The translations under genes and the position numbers were made by a program. Of a stretch of DNA of 34,726 nucleotides, positions 7,486-16,214 are shown piece by piece. The notes under the pieces are model-generated. The model searched no databases and was not told the DNA's origin. It saw nothing but the letters and a program-made list of their open reading frames with translations. Location of the stretch: NCBI GenBank assembly GCA_018266795.1, contig JAFDZV010000018.1, positions 1-34,726 of the forward strand, written 5' to 3'. The DNA is from Bacteroidota bacterium (GTDB taxonomy: Bacteria; Bacteroidota; Ignavibacteria; OLB7). Positions within the stretch are counted from its first letter, which is position 1. Each line of letters starts with the position of its first letter.

Positions 7486-9220
7486 AATTCCATGCGCCGG
7501 GTGTAAGCGGGATGGTTCCGGAGCCCGGGCGGTTCAGGCTCGCATGCATGGTATGATACTGCGCTGCCGCCTGAGCCGCGCTTCGCACATGCTGGTCGGC
7601 GTCGTTGAGGCCGGCGCGCACAAGATCCTTGCACTCGGCATCCAGCGTCCAGCGCTGAACGTGGGTGAGCGAAGTGAGAGCGGCCTTGCGCATCATCACG
7701 GTATGATGCCGTGCATAGCGTTTGATCGTTTCCAGAACGCCGGGACGATTCAGCTTGCCGATATGATGCAGCGCAACGGCGCGCGCAATCTCCTCGAGAT
7801 CGTGGTGGCCGTCGTTCTCGGGTTCACCCTCCCTCTCCCGGGCAGCCATGCTTCGCGACTCCCCTGCGAGCAGAAGCGCGTACAACTCCTCCAGATGTTC
7901 GTCGCTTCCGAGCATTCCGATCGCGTTCACGTTCACCGGATGCGGCCGGGTGTGGAAGTCAAGCATGATGGCCGGCATCAGCTCGCTCATCTCCATCTCG
8001 ATCGCGATCTGCAGCGCAGCGAAGCGGAAGTGATCGTTGCGGATGGCATCGGCGAGCACCTTGCGCGTGAGCCGTGTCATGAAGACCCGTCCGGCCTGCT
8101 CGAACAATTCCTCGCGGCGCGACCATGTGGGAGGAGCCTTGTCCAGCAGGCCGCCAAGCGTGTGCATGGCCGTTACCAGCTCTATGGATCCCTCCGACGC
8201 CCGGGCCAGCCGGAGGTAGGCCGTAACCAGACTCTCCCCTTCCTCCAGTTGAAGGAGCAGCTGCTCGCTCGCCTCTCCCTCGCCTGCGAGCGCGGAGATG
8301 AGGGCGAAGAGTGCCCGGGCAAGCTCGGGATCGTTCTCCGCATCCTTCAGGCGGGCTCGTACGTCGCAGGCCTGCACCAGCGTCCGCGCAACGTCGCCGG
8401 CGGCGCTGCGGCCGTTTGCAACGCCGTGCACGAACAGCTCGCGGCTGATCGCAGGATCGGCGGCAAGGCCGGGATCGCGTGCAACGGCGTTGAGCACCTG
8501 GAAGAATCCCCAGCCTTCGGTGACAGGAATCAGCCGCAGCAGGTCGCTGGTTGCATGCGGGTACACTGACCTGGCATGCTGCAGCACGATGCAGACATAG
8601 GTAGTGAACTCCGAGTGGCGTGCCAGTTCAGGGATCCACGGTTCCTGGTGCGGATCGAGTCGCAGCCCGGAGATCAGAATTCCCCACTTGACGGCGTTCA
8701 GATCGCTGCTGTGACAGGCCATTGCGGCGAAGAGGTCCACCACGCGGTCCGTGATCTGATTCAACGGCAACGATGCCAGTGCGGTGCGGAAGTGATACGG
8801 AGCGGAGATGTTCCGCACATTCTGCTCCAGCACCCGCCAGTCGTCGATCCATCCCTTGCGAACGGCCAGCACGGCGGCGCAGAGCATGTCGGCGTCGGAC
8901 TGCGCTGCACGCGCCTCCTCGAAGCGAGCCTCGCGCACGCCGGGGAAGTAGTAGGTGCCCGGCTGCGATGTGGAGATCAGCGGGAATCCTTCGTAGCGAA
9001 GCGGCCCCTGCGGATGCTCCCGGATTGCAACGCGAATCCGTTCGAGATAGGAGAGGTCCTCCTGAGCAGCCGCCGTCGGAGTGCGCGCCAGACTCCGGGC
9101 AATACGGAGCAACTCCGCATGCCGTTGAAACTCGACACTGCGGCGGCGCTGCATCACGGACTGGATGATGAACCAGACCGCGATGAGAATGGTGGCGACG
9201 ATTGCAAATTCCTGGTACAT
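7484..9220 (-). CDS. Membrane-anchored HEAT-like repeat protein, paralogue of its neighbour
   Basis: A 578-residue protein. Residues 5-21 form one N-terminal membrane helix followed by basic QRRRS, predicting a cytoplasmic body (N-out). The rest is almost entirely helical with HEAT-like pairs, clearest at the C-terminus (VMMRKAALTSLTHV near 508-521; DADQHVRSAAQAAA at 540-553). A block at about 110-240 aligns with the upstream gene product: LAVRKGWIDDWRVLEQ, NAVKWGILISGL (VKWGI at 177-181), RHSEFTTYV and LLRLIPVTEGWGF. I do not recognise a described family. It is the second gene of a two-gene unit, 37 bp after its paralogue. AGGA lies immediately before the ATG, too close for a normal ribosome binding site. 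Confidence 0.8.
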   Translation of the reverse strand: MYQEFAIVATILIAVWFIIQSVMQRRRSVEFQRHAELLRIARSLARTPTAAAQEDLSYLERIRVAIREHPQGPLRYEGFPLISTSQPGTYYFPGVREARFEEARAAQSDADMLCAAVLAVRKGWIDDWRVLEQNVRNISAPYHFRTALASLPLNQITDRVVDLFAAMACHSSDLNAVKWGILISGLRLDPHQEPWIPELARHSEFTTYVCIVLQHARSVYPHATSDLLRLIPVTEGWGFFQVLNAVARDPGLAADPAISRELFVHGVANGRSAAGDVARTLVQACDVRARLKDAENDPELARALFALISALAGEGEASEQLLLQLEEGESLVTAYLRLARASEGSIELVTAMHTLGGLLDKAPPTWSRREELFEQAGRVFMTRLTRKVLADAIRNDHFRFAALQIAIEMEMSELMPAIMLDFHTRPHPVNVNAIGMLGSDEHLEELYALLLAGESRSMAAREREGEPENDGHHDLEEIARAVALHHIGKLNRPGVLETIKRYARHHTVMMRKAALTSLTHVQRWTLDAECKDLVRAGLNDADQHVRSAAQAAAQYHTMHASLNRPGSGTIPLTPGAWN

Positions 9221-9258
9221 TCCTACAGTACTACGAACGATTTCCGTGTTCAGATCTG

Positions 9259-11151
9259 TTATCTGTTTTCCAAGCCCAGTTCATCCTCCAGCCCCAGCAC
9301 CTGCACGGTCTCATCGGCCGTGATCCAGAGGCTCATCTCGGTTCCCTCCAGCGCATTCCGAAGCAGCTCCCTGCACTCTTCATCGATCAGTTCGAGAGGC
9401 AGGTCGCGCATGGCCATCAACGCGGCCGAGCGAACGAACGGATGGTAGTCCGTGCCGGCGGTCACGATCCAACGCCGCGCCTCCTCGTTTCCCAACGTTC
9501 CGATGTTTGTGATGATCGCGCCATAGATGGTTGTCCTCTCGTATCGCCTGCCGTCGTATCCATCGATCGCGGCTCCCTCCAGCTCCGGCTGCACATCGTC
9601 AGCGGGCTCCGCATCATCGAAGAATCCATCGGGCTCGCTCTCCGGTGCGGTCTCGGCAGCCTCCGCTCGTTTCGCTTCAGCCTCCAGGCCATATGCCGCG
9701 CGGGCCGCGAGTTCATCCGGATCCGGGAGCAGTTCCAAGAGCGTGCCGGCCGTGTCTTCGTCGCCGATCGCCATCAGAGTCGTGATTGCAAGCGTGCTCG
9801 GATCGGCCCTGCAGAGCGCGGCCACCGCCGGGTACAGTTCTCCGAGATGCAGATCGTTGATGATGGAGAGGGCGATAACACGATGCTCCGGATCGGCAAG
9901 CACCTCGCCGAGCAGCTCGGAGGCAATTCGCTCTCCCATCAGATTCACCGCCGTTTCCAACTGGTCCTCCGTCAGGAACTGGGCACCACCGCGTGCACCG
10001 GAGAGGTCCCCGGCGTCGATGGCGGCAATGTCGCTCGTGCCGCCGAGCGCGTAGAGCGCCTCCATCGTCTCGATGGAGGGCGTCATCCCCTGGATCAACG
10101 CCAGCACACTGTCAATCTGTGTCCAGACGCCGGCTGCCCATGCGCTCTGATGGTTGAAGTTGTTCGCGAACGCGCTCGCCACAAGCCAGCGGAGTATGGC
10201 AACGGCCAGTTCGCGATCGTTTTCCGCGAGAGCATCTTCCACCAGTGAACGGGGATCGAACGACGTATCGAGCAGCGTTGCAATTGTGGTCCGTGCAGGC
10301 CCGCCGTTGCGCATCCCCAGAATCACCAGCGATCGCCATCCCGGTGCGTCCACCCGGCCCTCCAGCAGCGACCGCACAAGCTGGGCAATGCCCCAGCCTC
10401 CCGTGATGCGAAGCAGGCTGAACGGGTAGAGGTCGTCACCGGCCGGAGCCTGGCCCGCCTCCATGCCGGCCGCGTCCCCGGGCTCGGAGCCCTCCGCGTC
10501 GTGATTCCCCGCATCCGGCTGATCCTCCTCCGCGACCGCATCGCCATGCCCGCCGCCGCGCGCCTCCATTGCAGCAAACGCGTACGGTGTGAACTCGGCG
10601 TGCCTGATCAGAAGCATCAGCAACTCATCTACCGATGCGTCCTCGTCCAGCGCGCCGAACACGATTCCCCACTTGACACCGTTGTAGCTGGTGGCGTTGC
10701 GGGCCAGCTGCACGAACATGCCGGTAACCTGTGGGGTGAGATCGCCCGTATCCAGTCCGTTCAACGTCCGTTCCAGATGCGACGCGGTATCGACATCGCT
10801 CAACGTCTTTTCCAACTCCTGCCACAACGTGATGCGTCCATCGCGAACGGCAAGCACTGCCTCCGCAACGTCGCGCCACGTTTCGTCATCCGGATCGGAC
10901 TCGCCGCGAAATGCATCACGTGCCCCGGGGTGGAGATGGTATGCCGGATCGTTGGAAACGATCGGCGGGAACGGTGAGTAGTCCAGCAATGCGTCCGGGG
11001 CGTGCTCCACCTGTGTTGCGATCAGGCTTGCAAGCGAAGCCGTGCCGGCCTCGGCGCCTGATCGGCCGGCCGGGTGATAGATGTCCGATGTCGGGACCAT
11101 GTCCGAATGAAAGGTCCGGATCCGAAACAGTTCCGAGGCGATTGGTGCCAT
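9259..11151 (-). CDS. Soluble HEAT-like repeat protein with acidic insertions, paralogue of its neighbour
   Basis: A 630-residue protein with no signal peptide or membrane helix. It shares with the following gene product LAVRDGRITLWQELEK (100-115), NGVKWGIVFGAL (VKWGI at 159-163), RHAEFTPYA (183-191) and LLRITGGWGI (246-255), plus C-terminal HEAT-like pairs (HPFVRSAALMAMRDL, 570-584). Two low-complexity acidic segments (about 200-240 and 495-525) are insertions relative to the paralogue and are probably disordered linkers. The ATG at 11151 is chosen because the longer open frame runs into the divergent outer-membrane gene. Function is unknown; HEAT arrays usually bind other proteins, and the pair may form a soluble/membrane-bound partner set. 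Confidence 0.8.
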   Translation of the reverse strand: MAPIASELFRIRTFHSDMVPTSDIYHPAGRSGAEAGTASLASLIATQVEHAPDALLDYSPFPPIVSNDPAYHLHPGARDAFRGESDPDDETWRDVAEAVLAVRDGRITLWQELEKTLSDVDTASHLERTLNGLDTGDLTPQVTGMFVQLARNATSYNGVKWGIVFGALDEDASVDELLMLLIRHAEFTPYAFAAMEARGGGHGDAVAEEDQPDAGNHDAEGSEPGDAAGMEAGQAPAGDDLYPFSLLRITGGWGIAQLVRSLLEGRVDAPGWRSLVILGMRNGGPARTTIATLLDTSFDPRSLVEDALAENDRELAVAILRWLVASAFANNFNHQSAWAAGVWTQIDSVLALIQGMTPSIETMEALYALGGTSDIAAIDAGDLSGARGGAQFLTEDQLETAVNLMGERIASELLGEVLADPEHRVIALSIINDLHLGELYPAVAALCRADPSTLAITTLMAIGDEDTAGTLLELLPDPDELAARAAYGLEAEAKRAEAAETAPESEPDGFFDDAEPADDVQPELEGAAIDGYDGRRYERTTIYGAIITNIGTLGNEEARRWIVTAGTDYHPFVRSAALMAMRDLPLELIDEECRELLRNALEGTEMSLWITADETVQVLGLEDELGLENR

Positions 11152-11205
11152 GATAGTATCTGGTGCCTGCGTTGGTTGTTGCGACGGTCGGGGGATTGTG
11201 ACACA

Positions 11206-11238
11206 TTCGCGACCGCTTGTGGGCGGTTTCGCGACCGC
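11206..11238. promoter_or_regulatory. Direct repeat TTCGCGACCGC, 22 bp apart
   Basis: TTCGCGACCGC occurs at 11206-11216 and again at 11228-11238, exactly two helical turns apart, in the divergent region between the HEAT-like pair and the outer-membrane gene. The right copy touches a minus-strand TATCTTCG (11238-11245), a near match to the -7 TAnnTTTG element. That makes an operator at the HEAT-pair promoter plausible but unproven. Confidence 0.4.
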
Positions 11239-11431
11239 GAAGATAACAACCCGCAACATCCCACTCGCTTCTCCGTCACAGAGGCGCCCATGCCGAAGCG
11301 TATCGGCGCCGTCCTCTATGTCGTTCCCCCGGGCGAACGAGGCAACGCTGTCATCCCTCTGCACGAACTCCGTTACGAAATGAGCGCAACGGATTTCGGT
11401 AGATTGGCGCTCCAACAATCGCTCTGAATTC

Positions 11432-13939
11432 ATGATTTCAGCATCACGAACCATCAAGGCGCGGGTGTTTCCTGCGCTTGTACTCCTACTGTCGATCGCC
11501 GGAACCGCACTGGCGCAGAATCCGCGCGGCCGCGGCATGGGCCCCGGCGGAGCAAACGCTCCGCAGGGAACCATTGTCGGGTCGGTTCGCGACAGCTCCA
11601 ACGGCGAGGCGCTCTATCGCGCATCGGTTTCCATTCGCCGCTTGAGCGACTCCGTTCTCGTCACCGGCGCGATCACCGAACGAGACGGGAGCTTCAGCAT
11701 CTCGGGGATCCGCCCCGGAAGATATTTCGCACGCATCGCGTTCGTGGGATTCGTGACGCGGTTGATCGGCAACCTGGAGGTAGCCGCCAACGGCACGGTG
11801 GATCTCGGGAAGGTGATGATGGTGACGAACGCCGCGCTGGGCGCGGAGGTGACGGTGAACGCGCAGCGCGACTTCATGACCCAGGCAATCGACCGGACGA
11901 TCTACAAGACGGCGGAGTTGAAGGTTGCCGCCGGGGGATCGATCTCCGATCTGCTGCGGAATATTCCGCAGATCGATGTGGACCCCGACGGCAACGTGAG
12001 CCTGCGCGGCAGCCAGAATGTGGTGATCCAGATCAACGGGCGCCCCACAATGGTAACCGGGACGATGCTGGCCGAATTCCTTCGCGGCCTTCCGGCCGAC
12101 GCGGTGGAGCGTATCGAGGTGATTCCCAACCCATCGGCCAAGTACGATCCCGACGGCATGAGCGGCATTATCAATATCGTGCTGAAGCAGAACAGCGAAC
12201 TGGGGCTGAGCGGCGGTGTGAACGGATCGGTCGGCACGCACGACAACTACAGCATCGGCGGAACGATCAACTACGGATCGGGGCCGTGGAACGTCTTCGC
12301 CAACTACGGCTTCAACTACAACGATCGCGAGAATACCGGCAGCTACTCGCGCGTGGCACTTGTCCCGGATCAGGTGCCTGTGCTGGAACAGGCATCGCAT
12401 GAGGAAAATCGTAATCCGTTCAATCTGCTGAGCACGACGATCGACTACAAGATCAACAAGGAGCATACGATCACGCTCGCAGCTACCGGAAGCATTCGGA
12501 CCCAGAACGAGACACAGTTCACCAATTACGACGAGCGCGACACGAATCGCGTTCTTACGCGCCGCTACGATCGTTCGGCCGCAATCACTGGTGACGGCAC
12601 GAACGCCGATGTACGGCTGAGCCACAAGTGGGTGATCGATCCGGCCCGGCAGGAGCTTTCCAGCGAGGTCCGCTTCTCCAGCGACCGGAGAGTGGAGAAC
12701 AGCGCATTTACGAACCGGAATCTCACGCTGGATGGTGGAAGTACTGCCGACGCACCGGGGCTGCAGAACACGGTTGGCACTACGCGCAATCGCTCGCTCG
12801 CGTTCCAGACCGACTACACGATGCCGCTTGGCGCGGCCACGAGGATGGAGGCAGGGTACAAGGGCGATCTCGAGATGATGAACGATGACTTCTCCTCGGA
12901 GTCGTTCGACTACACGGGCAATCTCTTTCAGCCCGACGTTGGCCTGAACAATACATTCGATTATCGCCGGACGATTCACGCCGTCTACAGTACGCTGGGA
13001 CAGGACTTCGGGCATATCAGCGCGCAGGCCGGGCTTCGTGCGGAGCAGGCTTACACGACGTTCGATATGACAACCACCGGGCAGACGTATCACAACGACT
13101 ACTTCAGCCTCTTCCCGAGTGCATTCCTGATGTACAAGCCCAACGATGATCTCCAGTTCAAGGCAAGCGTCAGCCGGCGTATCAACCGGCCGTCGCCGCG
13201 TGCTCTGAACCCGTTCACGAACGTCGAGGATCTGCACTTCCGGCGCACGGGGAACCCCTATCTGAAGCCGGAGTACACCAGCGCGTACGAGTTTGCGACG
13301 ACGCTGTTTGCAGACAGGACATCGGTGACGCTTACGGCATTCTATCGCCATACCACCGACGTGATGCGCCAGTACGGCTACACCGATACCACCGGCGTGA
13401 CGTATCTGACCTGGGCGAACTTCGCCACCAACAGCACGTACGGCGGCGATCTTACCGCAACTGTGCGTCTAGGCGACTGGTTCAATGGATTCGTGTTCGC
13501 GAGCGCCTATCAGAACGTGACCGACGCCAGCAACGTGGACACCACATTCAGCACGAACGGGCTGCAGTGGATGCTCCGGGCGAACGGCAACGTCACGATC
13601 GTGCCCGGGCTCGACCTGCAGGCCACGTATTTCCTGCATCCGGCGGCGAACGTGGAGGGGGCGCACATCGGGACGATGCAGGGTATGGATGTGGCGTTGC
13701 AGCAGAAGCTCTTCAACGACAAGGGGCGTATCGGCCTGAGGCTGAGCGATCCGTTCAATACGCAGAAGTTCACGATATCGCGCATCGATCCAACCGCGCA
13801 CACGGAGGTTGAGCGGAAGTGGACGTCGCGCATTCTGGCCCTGACGTTCAGTTATACGTTCGGCACGCCGGACCGGAACCAGCGTCAGCGCCAGCAGCAG
13901 CCGGGCAACAACAACCCCAACATGATGGACATGGAGTAG
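11432..13939 (+). CDS. Outer-membrane beta-barrel family protein (TonB-dependent receptor-like)
   Basis: An 835-residue outer-membrane protein. The signal peptide spans residues 1-29 (ends TALAQ). A carboxypeptidase-regulatory-like beta domain covers about 46-125 (GTIVGSVRDSSNGEALYRA; RDGSFSISGIRPGRYFARI). A plug domain at about 150-252 contains LLRNIPQIDVDPDGNVSLRG and IEVIPNPSAKYDPDGMSG. A 22-strand-type barrel of the outer-membrane beta-barrel family fills most of the rest. The last 25 residues are Gln/Asn/Pro-rich (RQRQQQPGNNNP). No TonB box is recognisable. Such proteins are common in Bacteroidota, with substrates that cannot be read from sequence; no SusD partner is adjacent. There is no clear Shine-Dalgarno sequence. 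The 3' end forms part of a tandem duplication. Confidence 0.88.
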   Translation: MISASRTIKARVFPALVLLLSIAGTALAQNPRGRGMGPGGANAPQGTIVGSVRDSSNGEALYRASVSIRRLSDSVLVTGAITERDGSFSISGIRPGRYFARIAFVGFVTRLIGNLEVAANGTVDLGKVMMVTNAALGAEVTVNAQRDFMTQAIDRTIYKTAELKVAAGGSISDLLRNIPQIDVDPDGNVSLRGSQNVVIQINGRPTMVTGTMLAEFLRGLPADAVERIEVIPNPSAKYDPDGMSGIINIVLKQNSELGLSGGVNGSVGTHDNYSIGGTINYGSGPWNVFANYGFNYNDRENTGSYSRVALVPDQVPVLEQASHEENRNPFNLLSTTIDYKINKEHTITLAATGSIRTQNETQFTNYDERDTNRVLTRRYDRSAAITGDGTNADVRLSHKWVIDPARQELSSEVRFSSDRRVENSAFTNRNLTLDGGSTADAPGLQNTVGTTRNRSLAFQTDYTMPLGAATRMEAGYKGDLEMMNDDFSSESFDYTGNLFQPDVGLNNTFDYRRTIHAVYSTLGQDFGHISAQAGLRAEQAYTTFDMTTTGQTYHNDYFSLFPSAFLMYKPNDDLQFKASVSRRINRPSPRALNPFTNVEDLHFRRTGNPYLKPEYTSAYEFATTLFADRTSVTLTAFYRHTTDVMRQYGYTDTTGVTYLTWANFATNSTYGGDLTATVRLGDWFNGFVFASAYQNVTDASNVDTTFSTNGLQWMLRANGNVTIVPGLDLQATYFLHPAANVEGAHIGTMQGMDVALQQKLFNDKGRIGLRLSDPFNTQKFTISRIDPTAHTEVERKWTSRILALTFSYTFGTPDRNQRQRQQQPGNNNPNMMDME

Positions 13940-14171
13940 GCGCAGGTCTTCAGCCTGCGCCGAGAAATATGAACGATGAAACAGGAGACATGACCCGGCG
14001 GGTTTGACGGTGCAGGCATGAGACGACAACGCGAACGGCCGGTTCCGCACATGATGGGCATGGCGCAGGTCATCAGCCTGCGCCGGGAAATATGAACGAT
14101 GAAACAGGAGACATGACCCGGCGGGTTTGGCGGTGCGGGCATGAGACGACAACGCGAACGGCCGGTTCCGC
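13939..14171 (+). repeat. Tandem duplication, two 110-bp units with 123-bp period
   Basis: Units 13939-14048 and 14062-14171 are nearly identical. Each begins with a hairpin GGCGCAGG-N7-CCTGCGCC, continues through AACAGGAGACATGACCCGGC, and ends AACGGCCGGTTCCGC. The match extends leftwards, with a 6-bp difference, into the last codons of the outer-membrane gene (ACATGATGG at 13920 and 14049). Only the second unit has the complementary arm that completes the terminator, so the duplication copied half of that hairpin. Short open frames through it are not credible genes. Confidence 0.9.
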
Positions 14172-14191
14172 TTTATGCGGAACCGGCCGTT
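14157..14191. terminator. Strong bidirectional hairpin between convergent genes
   Basis: AACGGCCGGTTCCGC (14157-14171) and its exact complement (14177-14191) give a 15-bp perfect stem with a TTTAT loop. It lies between the 3' ends of the outer-membrane gene (+) and the secreted beta-domain gene (-), and probably terminates both. Confidence 0.85.
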
Positions 14192-14214
14192 GCGCTTGAT
14201 TTCCCATCAGCGAA

Positions 14215-15201
14215 CTACTTCACCGGCCGGCCGAAGACAATGATGGAGAAGGGGCGCAGCACGGAGTTGCCCTGCAGGTTCACGATCTTCACCACGACCA
14301 CATTCTCATCGTATACGCCCGTAGCCTGGTTGCGTCGGAATGTCCAGGTCGGAACGGCGGGCGTTGTATCCACGGTCTGGCCGCCGATCGTAATCGACGG
14401 AGCGATCTCGGGGAACTGCGCGGAGCCACCCTGCACGGGGCGTGCGGAGTTGTCCAGCGTGATCTCGTACGTGCCGTTGACGATCGCAACGGAGGTGATG
14501 CCGAAGTCGGCGGCAATGTTTCCGTCGATACCGATCTGCCCCCACGCGATCGCGGCGTTGTCGCGGTAGAGTGCTCCGGCAACGGGTGCAGTGGAGTTGC
14601 CCGCGGTGTCGCCAACGATCACGTGTCCGGATGTGCTGTCGTTCCCGTTGCTGACGACGGCGAACGGCGTTCCCTTCACGGTCAGCCCGATCTGCGTCTT
14701 CCCGCCGTTGATAACCGCCGGCGTTGCAAGCGCGTGTGCCGTATCGGCATAGGTGGCCGATGTGGCTGTGACGGCGCTCGCTGCCGTTGCTGCGCTGTCG
14801 GCTTCATGCGCGCGCGCGGCGGAGTCCGCTCCGGCAGCATGGAGGGAGTAGGGGGAGGAGCGGAGGATGAAGCGCGGCGAGAGTTCGGCCCTGCCATCGA
14901 TTGCGACCCCCATCCAGAGCTGGCGATCGAACGAAATGGTAGCAGGAATCCCTCCGGTGGTGCCGCCGCCGATCGCCACGGTGAAGATGCCGTCCGTGAA
15001 ATTGGCGTCCTGCGTTTCATCGAAGATCGCCGTGCCGCCGGATGCCTGCGTGTAGAGCCGGAGGCGCATGGAATGGCTTCCCTGAAGGAGCCCGGATGCA
15101 TCCTTGATCCGCCCCTGATAGTTGATCGTGCGCGGCACCTGCGCCAGGGCGGTCGCGGCGGCGAGCGTCGCGAGGGCAAGTACGGTTGAAATCGTCTTCA
15201 T
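14215..15201 (-). CDS. Secreted protein with N-terminal beta domain and Ala/Ser/Thr linker
   Basis: A 328-residue exported protein. The signal peptide covers residues 1-21 (ends ATALAQ). Residues 22-122 form a beta domain, PRTINYQGRIKDASGLLQG through FDRQLWMGVAIDGRAELSPR and LRSSPYSLHA, seen at the start of many secreted or fibre-like proteins in FCB bacteria. Residues 123-160 are an Ala-rich linker (AADSAARAHEADSAATAAS type). The C-terminal 170 residues are beta-rich with no family I recognise; no intramolecular chaperone (peptidase S74) tail and no T9SS tail is seen. The ATG at 15201 is supported by GAGGA 6 nt upstream. A palindromic element lies 47 bp before the start. Confidence 0.78.
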   Translation of the reverse strand: MKTISTVLALATLAAATALAQVPRTINYQGRIKDASGLLQGSHSMRLRLYTQASGGTAIFDETQDANFTDGIFTVAIGGGTTGGIPATISFDRQLWMGVAIDGRAELSPRFILRSSPYSLHAAGADSAARAHEADSAATAASAVTATSATYADTAHALATPAVINGGKTQIGLTVKGTPFAVVSNGNDSTSGHVIVGDTAGNSTAPVAGALYRDNAAIAWGQIGIDGNIAADFGITSVAIVNGTYEITLDNSARPVQGGSAQFPEIAPSITIGGQTVDTTPAVPTWTFRRNQATGVYDENVVVVKIVNLQGNSVLRPFSIIVFGRPVK

Positions 15202-15247
15202 GGTCGTTCCTCGATCTATGCGTTTTGATTCGTTCGTATCCATGTTC

Positions 15248-15316
15248 ACAGTTCCTGTCAACACCTGGGTGGGCTCGAGAGCCTGCAGGCCCTCGAGCGC
15301 CGAATGTCGGGAACTC
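15248..15316 (+). repeat. Dispersed palindromic element, copy 2 (full length)
   Basis: This 69-bp element has AGTTCC/GGAACT ends and an internal hairpin: GCTCGAG, GCC, loop TGCA, GGC, CTCGAGC, with one A/C mismatch. It matches copy 3 (31282-31350, opposite strand) almost throughout. Relative to the downstream gene, copies 2 and 3 have the same orientation. It sits 47 bp upstream of the start at 15201. Confidence 0.9.
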
Positions 15317-15366
15317 TCGATTGCGCCGGGCACAGCCGCCGCACCGGAGGCTGTGCCTCCTCGCCA

Positions 15367-15939
15367 TTACTTCATATAGCGTATCAACCGTGCGGACTGA
15401 TCCTGGCCGTTGATCGCCAGCGTGACCATGTAGCATCCCGGCGCCACATTCTCCGGTTTCCACGAGACGCGATGATTGCCGGCCTCCACGCGAGCATCCA
15501 GCAGCGTACCCACGAATGCGCCGGTGATGTCGTAGACGGCCAGGCGCACGTGGCCGGTCACGGCAACGGTCACGCTGATATCCACCATCGTGGTGAAGGG
15601 TTCCGGTGCGGTGCCGGTGATGCCGGCGACCGCATCGGGCGGCATCGGCGTATCATCCTTCACACCTCCCACCGGGCCGATCGGCGTGGTCTGCCAGAAG
15701 CCGGTCCAGAGAGCACTGTTGTCAACACCTGCCGTACTGTCGCTCGCCATCGGTTCGCCGATGGTCGAATACATGGTGCCGCCACCATCGTAGCTTCGTA
15801 CATCCCCTCCGTTGGAAGTGATGGCCGTATCGATGGCCGTCTGCGCCATGGCCGTCCCGGCCGATGCCAGCATCAGGAGCAGGCCGCCCAGCGAAAGCCG
15901 CATCCCGTTCCGTCCGTGTTTGTTGTCGTTGTTCTTCAT
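15367..15939 (-). CDS. Small secreted protein with type IX secretion C-terminal sorting domain
   Basis: A 190-residue protein. The signal peptide runs to about residue 33 (LLMLASAGTAMAQ). The N-terminal mature part has the GGGTMYSTIGEP...WTGFWQT motif of short secreted proteins from this group. Residues 112-190 form a T9SS type A sorting domain: MVDISVTVAVTGHVRLAVYD, GAFVGTLLDARVEAGNHRVSW, GCYMVTLAINGQ and a basic end LIRYMK. It is therefore predicted to cross the outer membrane by the T9SS (por/gld system) and to be processed or attached at the surface. It contains almost nothing else, so it may be structural or a decoy-sized cargo. The ATG at 15939 has GGAG about 10 nt upstream. Confidence 0.85.
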   Translation of the reverse strand: MKNNDNKHGRNGMRLSLGGLLLMLASAGTAMAQTAIDTAITSNGGDVRSYDGGGTMYSTIGEPMASDSTAGVDNSALWTGFWQTTPIGPVGGVKDDTPMPPDAVAGITGTAPEPFTTMVDISVTVAVTGHVRLAVYDITGAFVGTLLDARVEAGNHRVSWKPENVAPGCYMVTLAINGQDQSARLIRYMK

Positions 15940-15994
15940 GGTCTCGTTCTCCGTGCGATTAGTTTTACATGCACGGTACAGTCTAGAGGCGGCA

Positions 15995-16011
15995 CCTAAA
16001 GTGTTCTTAAA
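15995..16011. promoter_or_regulatory. Direct repeat CCTAAA-N5-CTTAAA, copy 1
   Basis: CCTAAAGTGTTCTTAAA matches CTTAAAGAGTTCTTAAA at 21090-21106 in 15 of 17 positions. Half-sites recur at 11 bp, the layout used by OmpR/PhoB-family response regulators such as Bacillus PhoP. It lies 56 bp upstream of the start of the small T9SS protein (15939, minus). The regulator is unknown. Confidence 0.5.
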
Positions 16012-16068
16012 GGGGGGAATATATTTTTCCTCCCCGGCATCGGGAATCTGCTGCATCCGGCCCTCCAC

Positions 16069-16099
16069 TTGCATCATCTCTGTACCACCCATATGTTTG
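16069..16099 (+). promoter_or_regulatory. Bacteroidota-type promoter
   Basis: TTG (16069-16071), a 20-nt spacer, and TATGTTTG (16092-16099) fit the -33/-7 TTTG...TAnnTTTG pattern, with C in place of the first T of the -33 box. It points towards the small secreted protein at 16382 with a leader of about 275 nt. Confidence 0.6.
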
Positions 16100-16214
16100 C
16101 GGCTTATTGCCGAAACTATTCGGGTGGCCGTGGATGCGTTAACCACCCGGCGTTTATTCCAGCGGCGCCACAACCGGCGTCCTGCTCGGCTCTCTTCTTG
16201 CCGGCCCGGAGTCT

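Noticed and set aside
9259-11601. Longer 780-codon version of the second HEAT-like protein starting at 11601
   Set aside because: It would overlap the first 170 bp of the divergent outer-membrane gene and its signal peptide. The ATG at 11151 gives a sensible N-terminus.
11486-13351. 621-codon open frame on the minus strand, opposite the outer-membrane protein gene
   Set aside because: It lies wholly antisense to a clear gene, is rich in His/Arg/Val as expected from GC-rich complements, and has no recognisable motif or start signal.
13939-14171. Tandem repeats as a CRISPR array
   Set aside because: There are only two 110-bp units separated by 13 bp, with no spacer-sized unique sequences and no cas genes.
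15233-15261. TTGACA-N17-TACGAA on the minus strand inside or next to the palindromic element, as a sigma70-type promoter
   Set aside because: The TTGACA is not kept in the other two copies of the element, and the -10 matches TATAAT at only three of six positions.
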